A stretch of DNA of 38,359 nucleotides from assembly GCA_014191855.1 (NCBI GenBank), contig BJHF01000063.1, forward strand, positions 1-38,359, written 5' to 3'. The DNA is from Deltaproteobacteria bacterium. Its GTDB lineage: Bacteria > Myxococcota_A > UBA796 > SXON01. The position numbers and the translations under genes are program-made. Numbering within the stretch: position 1 is the first letter of the stretch; every line of letters begins with the position of its first letter. This document shows positions 1 through 7,326 of the stretch, piece after piece. The notes under the pieces were generated by a model, which saw nothing but the letters and a program-made list of their open reading frames with translations, had not been told where the DNA came from and made no database searches.

Positions 1-1
1 C

Positions 2-883
2 GGCCTCGCCGGCTGCATCTTCACGACTCCTCCGGGCAAAACCCCCGATTCTGGGGATGCGGACACCGACACGGACTCCGATGCCGACGCGGACTCCGAC
101 ACGGACACGGATACCGATACCGATACCGATACGGACACCGACACGGACACAGATTCCGACACGGACACGGACACGGACACCGACGTCGACCCGAACAAGA
201 CCGACGACGACGGGGATGGCTACTCGGAAGACGAGGGGGACTGCGACGATACCGTTCCGCGCGTCAACCCGGGCGCCTCCGAGAATTGCGACACGCGGGC
301 CGACGACAACTGCGACGGCCAGGTGAACGAAGACTGCACGAACGGCGACACGGGCACCGCCTACTTGATGAACACCGGCAGCCTCACCTACGATCCGGCC
401 GCCGACACGCTTGAGGTGACCATCGGATTCACCGCCCGCAACCTGGCGACAGGCGATGATGTTTGCAGCCTTACCGCCGACTACGAGGGGAGCGCCGACT
501 ACGGCGACATGTGCCCCGACTGCGAGTACGCGTTCGCAACGAGCGTCGTCTCCGGCGGCACCACCGGGACCTACTGCAGCACCATGGTCATCGCCACGGG
601 CTCGATCTTCGACTACGCCTACGACAGCTTCTGGCTGGGAAATGGCGATGTTGACGCCTGGGGCTTCGCCTACGCCTACACCTACACGTACGCCGGCACC
701 GACTACGATCTCACCGACTCTGTCTTCCTGCACTACGTCGGCGGCGGCTACAACGACTGGTACCTGCGCGCCTACAACTTCCCGGATTACGGCACGTACA
801 ACGTGGTCGGCGACATGTACTCGGCGAGCTGGGAATCGTACCAGGGCGGATCGCCCACGTACTACTACTACTTCTACTACTAG
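2..883 (+). CDS. MopE-type Asp/Thr-rich lipoprotein, 5' end outside window
   Basis: The reading frame is open from the window edge and begins with a lipobox (Leu-Ala-Gly-Cys), so only the hydrophobic start of the signal peptide is missing. After the acylated Cys comes a stalk of about 40 alternating Asp and Thr/Ser/Ala residues. It is followed by a MopE-like acidic motif (DDDGDGYSEDEGDCDD, then NPGASENCD and DNCDGQVNEDC), a pattern linked to calcium or copper binding in surface proteins of myxobacteria and methanotrophs. The last ~190 residues are an unrecognised domain, very rich in Tyr (AYAYTYTYAG) and ending in PTYYYYFYY. It is probably exported and lipid-anchored, with the stalk projecting the domain. 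Its function is unknown. It converges on the gene ending at 918. Confidence 0.85.
   Translation, partial: GLAGCIFTTPPGKTPDSGDADTDTDSDADADSDTDTDTDTDTDTDTDTDTDSDTDTDTDTDVDPNKTDDDGDGYSEDEGDCDDTVPRVNPGASENCDTRADDNCDGQVNEDCTNGDTGTAYLMNTGSLTYDPAADTLEVTIGFTARNLATGDDVCSLTADYEGSADYGDMCPDCEYAFATSVVSGGTTGTYCSTMVIATGSIFDYAYDSFWLGNGDVDAWGFAYAYTYTYAGTDYDLTDSVFLHYVGGGYNDWYLRAYNFPDYGTYNVVGDMYSASWESYQGGSPTYYYYFYY
61..186 (+). repeat. Low-complexity Asp-Thr/Ser/Ala coding repeat
   Basis: A run of GAC/GAT codons alternates with ACC/ACG/TCC/GCC codons, giving a period of six bases. It encodes the acidic stalk of the lipoprotein. Such tracts can change length by replication slippage. The other frames read as Arg/Pro/Thr-rich open frames, which are artefacts of this repeat. 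Confidence 0.85.
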
Positions 884-917
884 TCGTCCGTCGTTCCCGC
901 TCGCAGCCGAGCAGAGT

Positions 918-1397
918 TCAGGGCAGCGCGCCCGCGTGTTCGTGCAGGTAGCGCGCCATCGTCGCGTCCACGACGGCGGCCCGATCAAGCAACAGCCACG
1001 GCTCAACCTCGGCAAACTCGAGGTCCGTGAGCGTGTACTGGAAGCCCGTGAGGTAGTCCTTCAGCATCGCAGCGAGCGAAACGTCCACGCGGTGGGCTTC
1101 GGCTTCGGCCCACAACAACATCACCATACCGGCCGGTACGTCGCGGCTCACGCCCCAGGCCTCACACAACACGCGGCCGGCGAGCACCACCGCGCGCAGC
1201 CGACCCTCGCGATCTCCGCGTTCGCGCTGAAGCTCCGCGATCCTTGCCAAAAAAGCGACGGCTTCGCCCGCCCGGCCCGCCGCCGCTGCCTGGGCGCTGA
1301 GGTCCTCCAGCGCGCCCACTTCGCGGGCCAGGTCCCCCGAAGCGCGGGCCTGAACCGCTGCCGCACGCAACACCGCGGCCGCTGCCTGAGCCGCCAC
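918..1397 (-). CDS. Ala-rich helical protein of unknown function
   Basis: I do not recognise a family. The 159-residue product is Ala- and Leu-rich and looks all-helical, with amphipathic stretches such as LAREVGALEDLSAQAAAAG and GEAVAFLARIAELQRERG that resemble TPR-like helical hairpins. A conserved-looking segment follows (YTLTDLEFAEVEPWLLLDRAAV). No signal peptide or membrane segment is visible, so it is probably cytoplasmic. The start is uncertain: GTG at 1397 is chosen, but CTG at 1421 would overlap the upstream stop codon as CTGA and would give translational coupling. It is the last gene of the leftward operon headed by the ECF sigma factor. The frame stays open further upstream, but there it reads as the shadow of the preceding gene. 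Confidence 0.6.
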   Translation of the reverse strand: MAAQAAAAVLRAAAVQARASGDLAREVGALEDLSAQAAAAGRAGEAVAFLARIAELQRERGDREGRLRAVVLAGRVLCEAWGVSRDVPAGMVMLLWAEAEAHRVDVSLAAMLKDYLTGFQYTLTDLEFAEVEPWLLLDRAAVVDATMARYLHEHAGALP

Positions 1398-1417
1398 GAG
1401 CCGCGCCTGCTCGTCGT

Positions 1418-1891
1418 TCAGTAGCTCACTTCTAGCGGCAAGATCAGGATGCCGTCTTTGTAAGCGGGCCCGGCGACGATGAAGCTGCCATCCCGGTTGA
1501 TCTTCACCGTCGTATCGATGAGCTTCCCCTTCTTCCCGGTAATCTCCACCCGCACGCGCGCATGCGTGTCGTCTTTTGCGACGAGCGTGACCGTGAGTGT
1601 ACGTCCGCCCTCGATCTGGAACGTGTGGTCCGCCCCGGGCGCCACGTCGGCCGATTGGGTGGACAACAAGCGGTAGCCTTTGTACTTGAACACCCGGAAC
1701 TGGCTCGCGAACGACGCAAGCCGAGGATCGACGCCAGATTCGCTGTCCGTCGCGTGCACCACATCCACCGAGATGTGCGCACGGCCCGCAGAGGGGCGGT
1801 GGTCGCCGGAGCCGGAGCCTGAACCTGCCAAGGCGACGGTTGGTGCAACGGCAAACATCGCGAGCAGGAGCGCGGCGAGGAGCGTGCGCAT
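1418..1891 (-). CDS. Small secreted protein of unknown function
   Basis: The 157-residue product starts with a clear Sec signal peptide (MRTLLAALLLAMFAVAPTVALA), followed by a Gly-Ser linker. The rest alternates hydrophobic and polar residues (FRVFKYKGYRLL, RTLTVTLVAKDD, ARVRVEITGKKG) and ends with GILILPLEVSY, suggesting a small beta-sandwich in the periplasm or on the surface. The ATG at 1891 shares one base with the upstream TGA (TGATG) and has a strong GGAGGG ribosome site, so it is translationally coupled to the repeat protein; a longer TTG start at 1894 is less likely. Its place behind a sigma/anti-sigma pair suggests an envelope-stress role, but that is inference. Confidence 0.75.
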   Translation of the reverse strand: MRTLLAALLLAMFAVAPTVALAGSGSGSGDHRPSAGRAHISVDVVHATDSESGVDPRLASFASQFRVFKYKGYRLLSTQSADVAPGADHTFQIEGGRTLTVTLVAKDDTHARVRVEITGKKGKLIDTTVKINRDGSFIVAGPAYKDGILILPLEVSY

Positions 1892-2643
1892 CAACCCTCC
1901 GCATCCGCGATGAAGATGATGGTCGGCCCGCCCTCATCGAACTGCATGACCGAAACCGAGGTTGAATCAGGCGCCTCGATCGCCTCCACCTCCGCTTCGT
2001 TGAACGCGGTGAGCACGATCGCAGGCTCGGCGACGGTCTGGTGGAGCTCCACGGGGGTGGTCACAACCGGCGAGTTCAACGCGAACAACGCCGCTGCGGC
2101 CATCGCGAGCGCGGCTCCGAGCCCACCAAGCGAGACCCAGCGCGGCATGCCACCACCCGCGGGCGCCACGGGCGCCGCTGCGGCACGAATCGGCACAACC
2201 ACGGGAGCCGCGGGTGCCCGGATCGCGGCCATCACGTCGTCCGCTACGTCGATCTCGCCGGCCACCGCGGCGTTGAGCGCGACGGCCAACATCACATCGT
2301 CCGCCACGTCGATCTCGCCGGCCACCGCGGCGTTGAGCGCGACGGCCAACATCACATCGTCCGCCACATCGATCTCGCCGGCCACCGCGGCGTTGAGCGC
2401 GACGGCGAGCATGACGTCGTCCGCCACATCGATCTCGCCGGCCACCGCGGCGTTGATCGCGACGGCGAGCATGACGTCGTCCGCCACATCGATCTCGGCG
2501 TGCGTGGCGAGCTCTGCAGCTTGCGCCTCACGAATGGCGGCGCCGAGCAACCGCATTTCGAGAGCTTCACCCGACACAACGCCTCGCCCATCCACCTCGG
2601 CGAGGATGGCAAGCTGGTTGGCGGTGAGCTCAGTCCGGTTCAT
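1891..2643 (-). CDS. Probable anti-sigma factor with 20-residue tandem repeats
   Basis: The product has 250 residues. Residues 1–49 look helical. Residues 50–138 hold five copies of EIDVADDVM, four of them followed by LAVA(I/L)NAAVAG, making a 20-residue repeat. One membrane segment lies at about 169–190 (SLGGLGAALAMAAAALFAL). The outer tail ends in SVSVMQFDEGGPTIIFI, a kind of ending I associate with anti-sigma proteins. No zinc-binding HxxxCxxC motif is present. Directly downstream of an ECF sigma gene with a 32-base gap, the likely role is a membrane-bound anti-sigma factor with a cytoplasmic sigma-binding N-terminus. The repeats are nearly identical at DNA level, implying recent expansion. 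The assignment rests mainly on context and topology. Confidence 0.7.
   Translation of the reverse strand: MNRTELTANQLAILAEVDGRGVVSGEALEMRLLGAAIREAQAAELATHAEIDVADDVMLAVAINAAVAGEIDVADDVMLAVALNAAVAGEIDVADDVMLAVALNAAVAGEIDVADDVMLAVALNAAVAGEIDVADDVMAAIRAPAAPVVVPIRAAAAPVAPAGGGMPRWVSLGGLGAALAMAAAALFALNSPVVTTPVELHQTVAEPAIVLTAFNEAEVEAIEAPDSTSVSVMQFDEGGPTIIFIADAEG
2231..2509 (-). repeat. 60-bp in-frame tandem repeat, four full copies plus a partial
   Basis: Units begin at 2231, 2291, 2351, 2411 and 2471 (partial). Copies differ by only a few bases, for example ATCACATCG versus ATGACGTCG at the unit start. The unit is exactly 20 codons and keeps the frame of the probable anti-sigma gene, so copy number can vary without disrupting the protein. 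Confidence 0.95.
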
Positions 2644-2675
2644 TCGCGCCTACAACGCTGGTCGGGCCGCTTCAT

Positions 2676-3260
2676 TCAGCCTTCGTCTCCCGTTTTCAAC
2701 AGCCCTTGCAACTTCTTCCGTGCGTAGAACAATCGACTCATCACCGTGCCCTCGGGAATGTCCATGCGGTCGGAGATCTCCTTGTAGGAGAGCCCCTCCA
2801 CTTCGCGCAGCAGAATGACCTCCCGCGCATCCTCGGAGAGTTCATCCAGCGCGCTGTAGATGCGCTCGTGCAGCTCCTTTCGCGTGAGCGCCCGCACCGG
2901 GCTCTCGGCGTGGTGCTGCTCCGCGATCGTGCCGTCCTCGTCGCGCGAGGCGATGCTCTCCTCGAAGCTGGAGGTCTTCCGGCGCTTCTTCTTGCGGATG
3001 TGGTCGATCGCGAGGTTCATCGCGATGCGGTACAGCCAGGTGTAGAAGGCCGAGTCGATTCGAAAAGAAGAGAGGTTCTGATAGGCCTTCACAAAGGCGA
3101 GCTGAACGATGTCCTTCGCGTCTTCCGAATCGCGCACCATGCCGATCACCATGCCGTACAGCCGGCTCTGGTACCGGAGCACGATCGGCCGGTATCCGTC
3201 GGTTTGACCCGCGAGCACGCGGGTGATCAGCTCGGCGTCGGAGAGGTCGTCTATCACCAT
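2676..3260 (-). CDS. ECF (RpoE-type) RNA polymerase sigma factor
   Basis: A group IV sigma factor of 194 residues. Region 2 is visible at about residues 25–95 (YRPIVLRYQSRLYGMVIGMV, DSEDAKDIVQLAFVKAYQNL, FYTWLYRIAMNLAIDHIRKK) and region 4 at about 135–190 (LSEDAREVILLREVEGLSYK, then EISDRMDIPEGTVMSRLFYARKKL as the helix-turn-helix). A Lys/Arg-rich, acidic linker joins them, and no signal or extra domain is present. It directs polymerase to a small regulon, probably an envelope-stress one, held in check by the membrane protein encoded just downstream. Only 15 bases separate it from the polA stop codon, so it could be read from the polA promoter; no separate promoter is obvious in that gap. Confidence 0.95.
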   Translation of the reverse strand: MVIDDLSDAELITRVLAGQTDGYRPIVLRYQSRLYGMVIGMVRDSEDAKDIVQLAFVKAYQNLSSFRIDSAFYTWLYRIAMNLAIDHIRKKKRRKTSSFEESIASRDEDGTIAEQHHAESPVRALTRKELHERIYSALDELSEDAREVILLREVEGLSYKEISDRMDIPEGTVMSRLFYARKKLQGLLKTGDEG

Positions 3261-3275
3261 CGCGCTGTATCCCCG

Positions 3276-5828
3276 TCAGTGGGCCGCGGCCCAGTTGGCC
3301 CCCGAACCCCATTCGACACCGAGCGGCACACGAAGCGTGGCCACGCCCTCCATCGCGCGCGCGATCCGCGGCGCGACGTCGGCCACCTCCCCCACCGGCG
3401 ACTCAAACACGAGCTCGTCGTGTACTTGAAGCAGCATCGTCGTGCCGGTGCCGACCAGCAGCCGATCGACCTCAATCATCGCCAATTTGATGAGGTCAGC
3501 GGCCGTGCCCTGGATCGGCGTGTTCACCGCGATGCGCTCGGCCGCCGCGCGGTCGCCTTGGTTCGAAGCGTCCAGGCCAGCGATCGGGCGCTTCCGACCG
3601 TACAGCGTTTCCGCGTAGCCTAGCTCGCGGGCCCGCGCGCACGCCGACTCCATGTAGGCCCGCACCTGCGGATACCGCGCGAAGTACCCCTCGATGTAGG
3701 CCGCGGCCTTGGCGCGCGAGATCCCCAGCTCATTCGCGAGCCGAAACGCCCCCATCCCATACACGATCCCGAAATTGATCGCCTTCGCTGCCCGGCGCAT
3801 CTCCGTCGTAACCAGCGCGGGGGCGGCACCGAACACCTCGCTCGCGGTACGGCGGTGGATGTCCTCGCCGCGCAGGTAGCTCTCCACCAGCGGCCCCTCC
3901 TCGCAATAATGGGCGAGCACCCTCAGCTCGATCTGGCTGTAGTCGCAGGAGAGGAGCACATGCCCCGGCTTGGCCACAAAGGCCCCGCGGATCCGTTTGC
4001 CATCCTCGGTGCGGATCGGGATGTTCTGCAGGTTCGGGTCGTTGGAGGAGAGGCGCCCGGTCGCGGCGACGGCTTGGGCGAAGGTGGTGTGGATCCGGCC
4101 ATCTCGAACGAAGCGCGGCAGCGCATCGACGTAGGTGTTCTTGAGCTTGTACAGCTCCCGGAATTCGAGGACCTTCCTGGCGATCGGGGCCTCGATCTTC
4201 TCTAGCGTCTCGGCGTCGGTGCTGCGTCCTGTCTTGGTCTTCTTCCCGCCCTCAAGCTGCAGCTTGTCGTACAGGATCGTCGCGAGCTGCTGTGTGCTGT
4301 TGATGTTGAACACCTCGCCGGCCAGCTCGTGAATCTCGCGCTGATGCGCGTCGATGCGTTCCGATAGTCCGCCGGAGAGCTCCGCCAGCACTGAAACGTC
4401 CACGCCGATGCCCGCGCGCTCCATCCGGGCGAGGATGGGCAACAATGGCAGCTCGATCGTGCGGTATACTCGATCCGCGCCCAGCTTGGCCTCGAACGCG
4501 GCATCGAGCCGCCACACGTCCATGGCTTCTGCGCCTGCCCCCACTCCCGCCGGCTGCTCCAGCCAGCGTTTGGTGAGGTGGTCCAGGGTGCGCCGCTGAT
4601 CGGGCACCAACAGGTAGTCTGCGATCGTGATCTCGCCCGTCGCACCCGCGAACTCAATGCCCGCCTGCCAGAGCAGGTGCATCAAGGACTTCAGCTCGAA
4701 GCCAGTTTTTTGGACAGCAGGATCAGCCAGGAGCGCGCGCAGCGCCGGCTCCCGCAGGGCATCGGGCGGAGACCACGCCCAGCCGCCGTTCCACGCGAAC
4801 GCCAGCCGCCTCGGGGTGCCCTCCGCGCTCCGCTCCACCGAGAACGCAAAGCGCCCCGCCTTCCGCAACGCCGCGACCAACCGGGCGATCGGGCCCGGAC
4901 CCCACACGTCAGCGAGCACCACCGCGGCCGAGCCCGCCTCCCCCGCAGGCGTGGCCTCACGCGCAGCTTCCGCCCGGTCGCCCAGGTTGAGCTCATTCCA
5001 CAAGGTCTTGAAGTTGTAGCGAAGCAATCGGCGCTGTAGCTCCGCGGCGTCGGGCTCTCCCGGCCGCAGCTCTTCCAGCGTCACCGCTTCCGGCACGTTG
5101 ACATCGATCTCGACCAGCTTTCGGGCGAGCCGGGCCACGTCGGCGTTGTCGCGCACGGCTTCACCTGTTTTTCCGCCGATCTCCTTCCAGTTCGCGAGCA
5201 CCCCCTCCACGTCTCCGTACTTCTCGATGAACTGGGCCGCCTTCTTGGGCCCAACGCCAGCGATGCCGGGCACGTTGTCGGACGTGTCCCCCATCAGCGC
5301 CAGCAGATCGACGATCTTCTCTGGTGGCACCCCCCATTTTTCGATGACGCCCGCCCGGTCCATGACCACGTTCTTGCCGATGTCGAGCACGTGAATCCAG
5401 TCGTTCACGAGCTGCCCGAAGTCTTTGTCTCCCGAGACGATCTGCACTTCCAGATCGGGCGAGGCGAAGCGCCGCGCGAGGGTGCCGATGATGTCGTCGG
5501 CTTCCGTTCCCGGAAGGCCCAGCACCTTGAAGCCGAAGGCGGTGCACAACGGCTCGAACTCGGGCCATTGTTGGCGTAGGTCATCGGGCATGTCCGGCCG
5601 CGTACCTTTGTACTCGGGCCAAAGAGCCATGCGCGCGTCCGCGCCGTGATCGAACACGCAGGCCACGAAGTCGGGCTTGAGGTCGCGCACCAGCGCCTTG
5701 AGGATGCGGGTGAACCCGAACAGCGCCCGCGTCGGGAAGCCGTCAGGCGAGCGCATGTCGGTCTGAATTCCGTAATAGGCTCGAAAAATCTGGTTCGGCG
5801 TGTCGATCAGCAGGAGCTTCTGGGCCAT
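3276..5828 (-). CDS. polA: DNA polymerase I
   Basis: The product has 850 residues. The 5'-3' exonuclease (FEN) domain covers about 1–290 (LLLIDTPNQIFRAYYG, LGLPGTEADDIIGTLA, VSGDKDFGQLV, LMGDTSDNVPGIAGVGPKKA). The 3'-5' exonuclease fold at about 300–430 is degenerate: the position of the first catalytic Asp is Ser330 (FAFSVER) and the Asp of the second motif is gone. The polymerase domain is intact, with motif A DYSQIELR at 629–636, motif B RRAAKAINFGIVYG with Lys682 and Phe686, and motif C HDE at 803–805. Expected roles are Okazaki-fragment maturation and repair synthesis without proofreading, as in Taq polymerase. The ATG at 5828 (MAQKLLLIDT) with AAGGGG upstream is preferred to a longer in-frame start at 5942, which would run into the divergent gene. 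Confidence 0.97.
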   Translation of the reverse strand: MAQKLLLIDTPNQIFRAYYGIQTDMRSPDGFPTRALFGFTRILKALVRDLKPDFVACVFDHGADARMALWPEYKGTRPDMPDDLRQQWPEFEPLCTAFGFKVLGLPGTEADDIIGTLARRFASPDLEVQIVSGDKDFGQLVNDWIHVLDIGKNVVMDRAGVIEKWGVPPEKIVDLLALMGDTSDNVPGIAGVGPKKAAQFIEKYGDVEGVLANWKEIGGKTGEAVRDNADVARLARKLVEIDVNVPEAVTLEELRPGEPDAAELQRRLLRYNFKTLWNELNLGDRAEAAREATPAGEAGSAAVVLADVWGPGPIARLVAALRKAGRFAFSVERSAEGTPRRLAFAWNGGWAWSPPDALREPALRALLADPAVQKTGFELKSLMHLLWQAGIEFAGATGEITIADYLLVPDQRRTLDHLTKRWLEQPAGVGAGAEAMDVWRLDAAFEAKLGADRVYRTIELPLLPILARMERAGIGVDVSVLAELSGGLSERIDAHQREIHELAGEVFNINSTQQLATILYDKLQLEGGKKTKTGRSTDAETLEKIEAPIARKVLEFRELYKLKNTYVDALPRFVRDGRIHTTFAQAVAATGRLSSNDPNLQNIPIRTEDGKRIRGAFVAKPGHVLLSCDYSQIELRVLAHYCEEGPLVESYLRGEDIHRRTASEVFGAAPALVTTEMRRAAKAINFGIVYGMGAFRLANELGISRAKAAAYIEGYFARYPQVRAYMESACARARELGYAETLYGRKRPIAGLDASNQGDRAAAERIAVNTPIQGTAADLIKLAMIEVDRLLVGTGTTMLLQVHDELVFESPVGEVADVAPRIARAMEGVATLRVPLGVEWGSGANWAAAH

Positions 5829-5833
5829 GCCCC

Positions 5834-5852
5834 TTGCATATCCCGGGTGCAA
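5834..5852. promoter_or_regulatory. Inverted repeat in the polA/acyl-CoA dehydrogenase divergent gap
   Basis: TTGCA at 5834–5838 and TGCAA at 5848–5852 form perfect 5-base arms around a nine-base centre containing CCCGGG. It fills the middle of the only 44 bases separating two divergent starts, where a dimeric regulator could act on both genes. No regulator is known, and the arms are short enough to occur by chance. Confidence 0.3.
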
Positions 5853-5872
5853 AACGGTTACCGGGCGAGGCC

Positions 5873-7018
5873 ATGTCACAGGAACTCTTCGACCCGACGC
5901 CTGAAGCGCAGATGCTCCGTTCGATGGTGCGTGATTTCGCAAGGAGCGAAGTCGAGCCCCAGGCGGAGCGCTCCGACCAGAAGCAGGAGCTCAACCTGCC
6001 GCTCTTCCGCCGCCTCGGGGAGCTGGGGCTCTTGGGCATCACCGTGCCGGCAGAGGATGGCGGCTCAGGGATGGATACGACGGCGGCCGTGATCGCCCAC
6101 CACGAGCTATCCAAGGTAGATCCAGGCTTCTGCCTGGCGTACCTCGCGCACTCGATGTTGTTTGTCAACAACTTCTACTACTGCTCCAACGCGGAACAAC
6201 GCAGCCGATACCTGGACAAAGTCCTCTCGGGTGAGTGGGTGGCGGGCATGGGCATGACCGAGCCCGGCTACGGCACCGACGTGTTGGGGATGACCACGAC
6301 CGCGGTGCGGAGCGGCGCGAAGTACATCCTCAACGGCACCAAGACCTTCATCACCAACGGCCCCGACGGGCATTGCTTCCTGGTGTATGCCAAGGTGGAC
6401 GGGAGATTGACGAGCTTCATCGTGGATCGAAGCTGCCCCGGCTTCAGCACGGGCGGCCCGATGCACAAGATGGGGATGCGGGCCTCCACCATGTCGGAGC
6501 TGGTGTTCGAGGCCTGCGAGGTTCCTGCGGAGAACCGCCTCGGGGCCGAGGGGCAGGGCGTTACCCACATGATGCGCAACCTGGAAATCGAGCGGCTGAC
6601 CCTGGCGGCGATGTCGCTGGGCATCGCGGACCGCTGCCTCGACATCATGATCAACTACGCGGGGCAACGCCTCTCCTTTGGCAAGCCGATCGCGGAATAC
6701 GGCCAGATCCAACGCTTCATCGGCGAGTCCTACGCGGAGACCGAAGCGGCGCGGTGCCTCATCTACAATGTTGCGCGCTCCGTCGGTCCAGACCGTCGCA
6801 ATCGGATCGGCTCCGACGCGGCGAAGCTGTTCGCTGCCCCCGTGGCCAAGAACGTCGCCGACCGCACGATGCAAGTGCTCGGCGGCAACGGCTACTGCAC
6901 CGAGTTCCCCGTGGAGCGCCTGTTTCGCGACGCCAAGCTCATGGAAATCGGCGGCGGCACCCTCGAATCGCACCAGAAGAACCTCACGCGCGACCTGCTG
7001 AAGGCCCGTTCGTCGTGA
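5873..7018 (+). CDS. Acyl-CoA dehydrogenase, isovaleryl-CoA dehydrogenase-like
   Basis: A flavoprotein of 381 residues that would oxidise an acyl-CoA to the 2-enoyl-CoA and pass electrons to ETF. The N-terminal helical domain (~1–120), middle beta domain with the FAD-binding stretch MTEPGYGTDV (~128–137), and C-terminal helical domain are all present. The usual C-terminal catalytic Glu (YEGT in medium-chain enzymes) is Gly here (MEIGGGT), while Glu240 in EIERL sits where isovaleryl-CoA and long-chain enzymes carry their base. That favours a branched-chain substrate such as the leucine-degradation intermediate, although the exact substrate is inferred. The ATG at 5873 has GCGAGG upstream; an in-frame TTG at 5834 is less likely. 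It overlaps the next gene by four bases (GTGA). Confidence 0.92.
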   Translation: MSQELFDPTPEAQMLRSMVRDFARSEVEPQAERSDQKQELNLPLFRRLGELGLLGITVPAEDGGSGMDTTAAVIAHHELSKVDPGFCLAYLAHSMLFVNNFYYCSNAEQRSRYLDKVLSGEWVAGMGMTEPGYGTDVLGMTTTAVRSGAKYILNGTKTFITNGPDGHCFLVYAKVDGRLTSFIVDRSCPGFSTGGPMHKMGMRASTMSELVFEACEVPAENRLGAEGQGVTHMMRNLEIERLTLAAMSLGIADRCLDIMINYAGQRLSFGKPIAEYGQIQRFIGESYAETEAARCLIYNVARSVGPDRRNRIGSDAAKLFAAPVAKNVADRTMQVLGGNGYCTEFPVERLFRDAKLMEIGGGTLESHQKNLTRDLLKARSS

Positions 7019-7326
7019 GGCGGTGGTGCCGATGGGCCGCGCCGCTCCTGCTCGTCGGCTGCCTCAAGTACGACGAAGGCCGGGCGGAAGAAGGAGAGCT
7101 CGCTTGCCGGCTACGTGAGGTTTGCAACACGCTTGAGACGGTCGGGTACGACGACGTAGAGTCCTGCATCACAAGCGCGACCGGCCAGGACTGGGGGGAC
7201 TGCCCGGACTACTCCGCGGAGCGCCTTTTGGACTGCCTCGATGCGTGGGAAGCCGCGGTCGAAACGAAGAACTGCGCGCTGAGCGAGGATCCGCCCGACG
7301 TATGTGCACAGGTGTGCGGCGCTTAG
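7015..7326 (+). CDS. Small Cys-rich lipoprotein
   Basis: The 103-residue product starts at GTG 7015, overlapping the TGA of the acyl-CoA dehydrogenase gene. It begins MRRWCRWAAPLLLVGC, a short signal peptide with lipobox LVGC. The mature part has eight further Cys residues (ACRLREVC, SCITSA, DCPDY, DCLDAW, NCALSE, VCAQVCGA), suggesting a small disulfide-bonded fold in the periplasm. Small Cys-rich lipoproteins of this style are common in myxobacteria, and none that I know has an assigned role. Its end overlaps the convergent regulator gene by four bases. Coupling to the dehydrogenase is positional and need not mean a shared function. Confidence 0.75.
   Translation: MRRWCRWAAPLLLVGCLKYDEGRAEEGELACRLREVCNTLETVGYDDVESCITSATGQDWGDCPDYSAERLLDCLDAWEAAVETKNCALSEDPPDVCAQVCGA

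Noticed and set aside
57..326. Arg/Pro/Thr-rich open frame over the start of the window
   Set aside because: It is a shifted-frame reading of the Asp/Thr codon repeat; the true frame carries the lipobox and MopE motif.
899..912. GCTCG/CGAGC hairpin after the first lipoprotein gene
   Set aside because: Only a five-base stem with a four-base loop and no T-tract; common by chance in GC-rich DNA.
2231..2509. Possible CRISPR-like array (regular 60-base spacing)
   Set aside because: Units are contiguous with no variable spacers and keep a coding frame of 20 codons.
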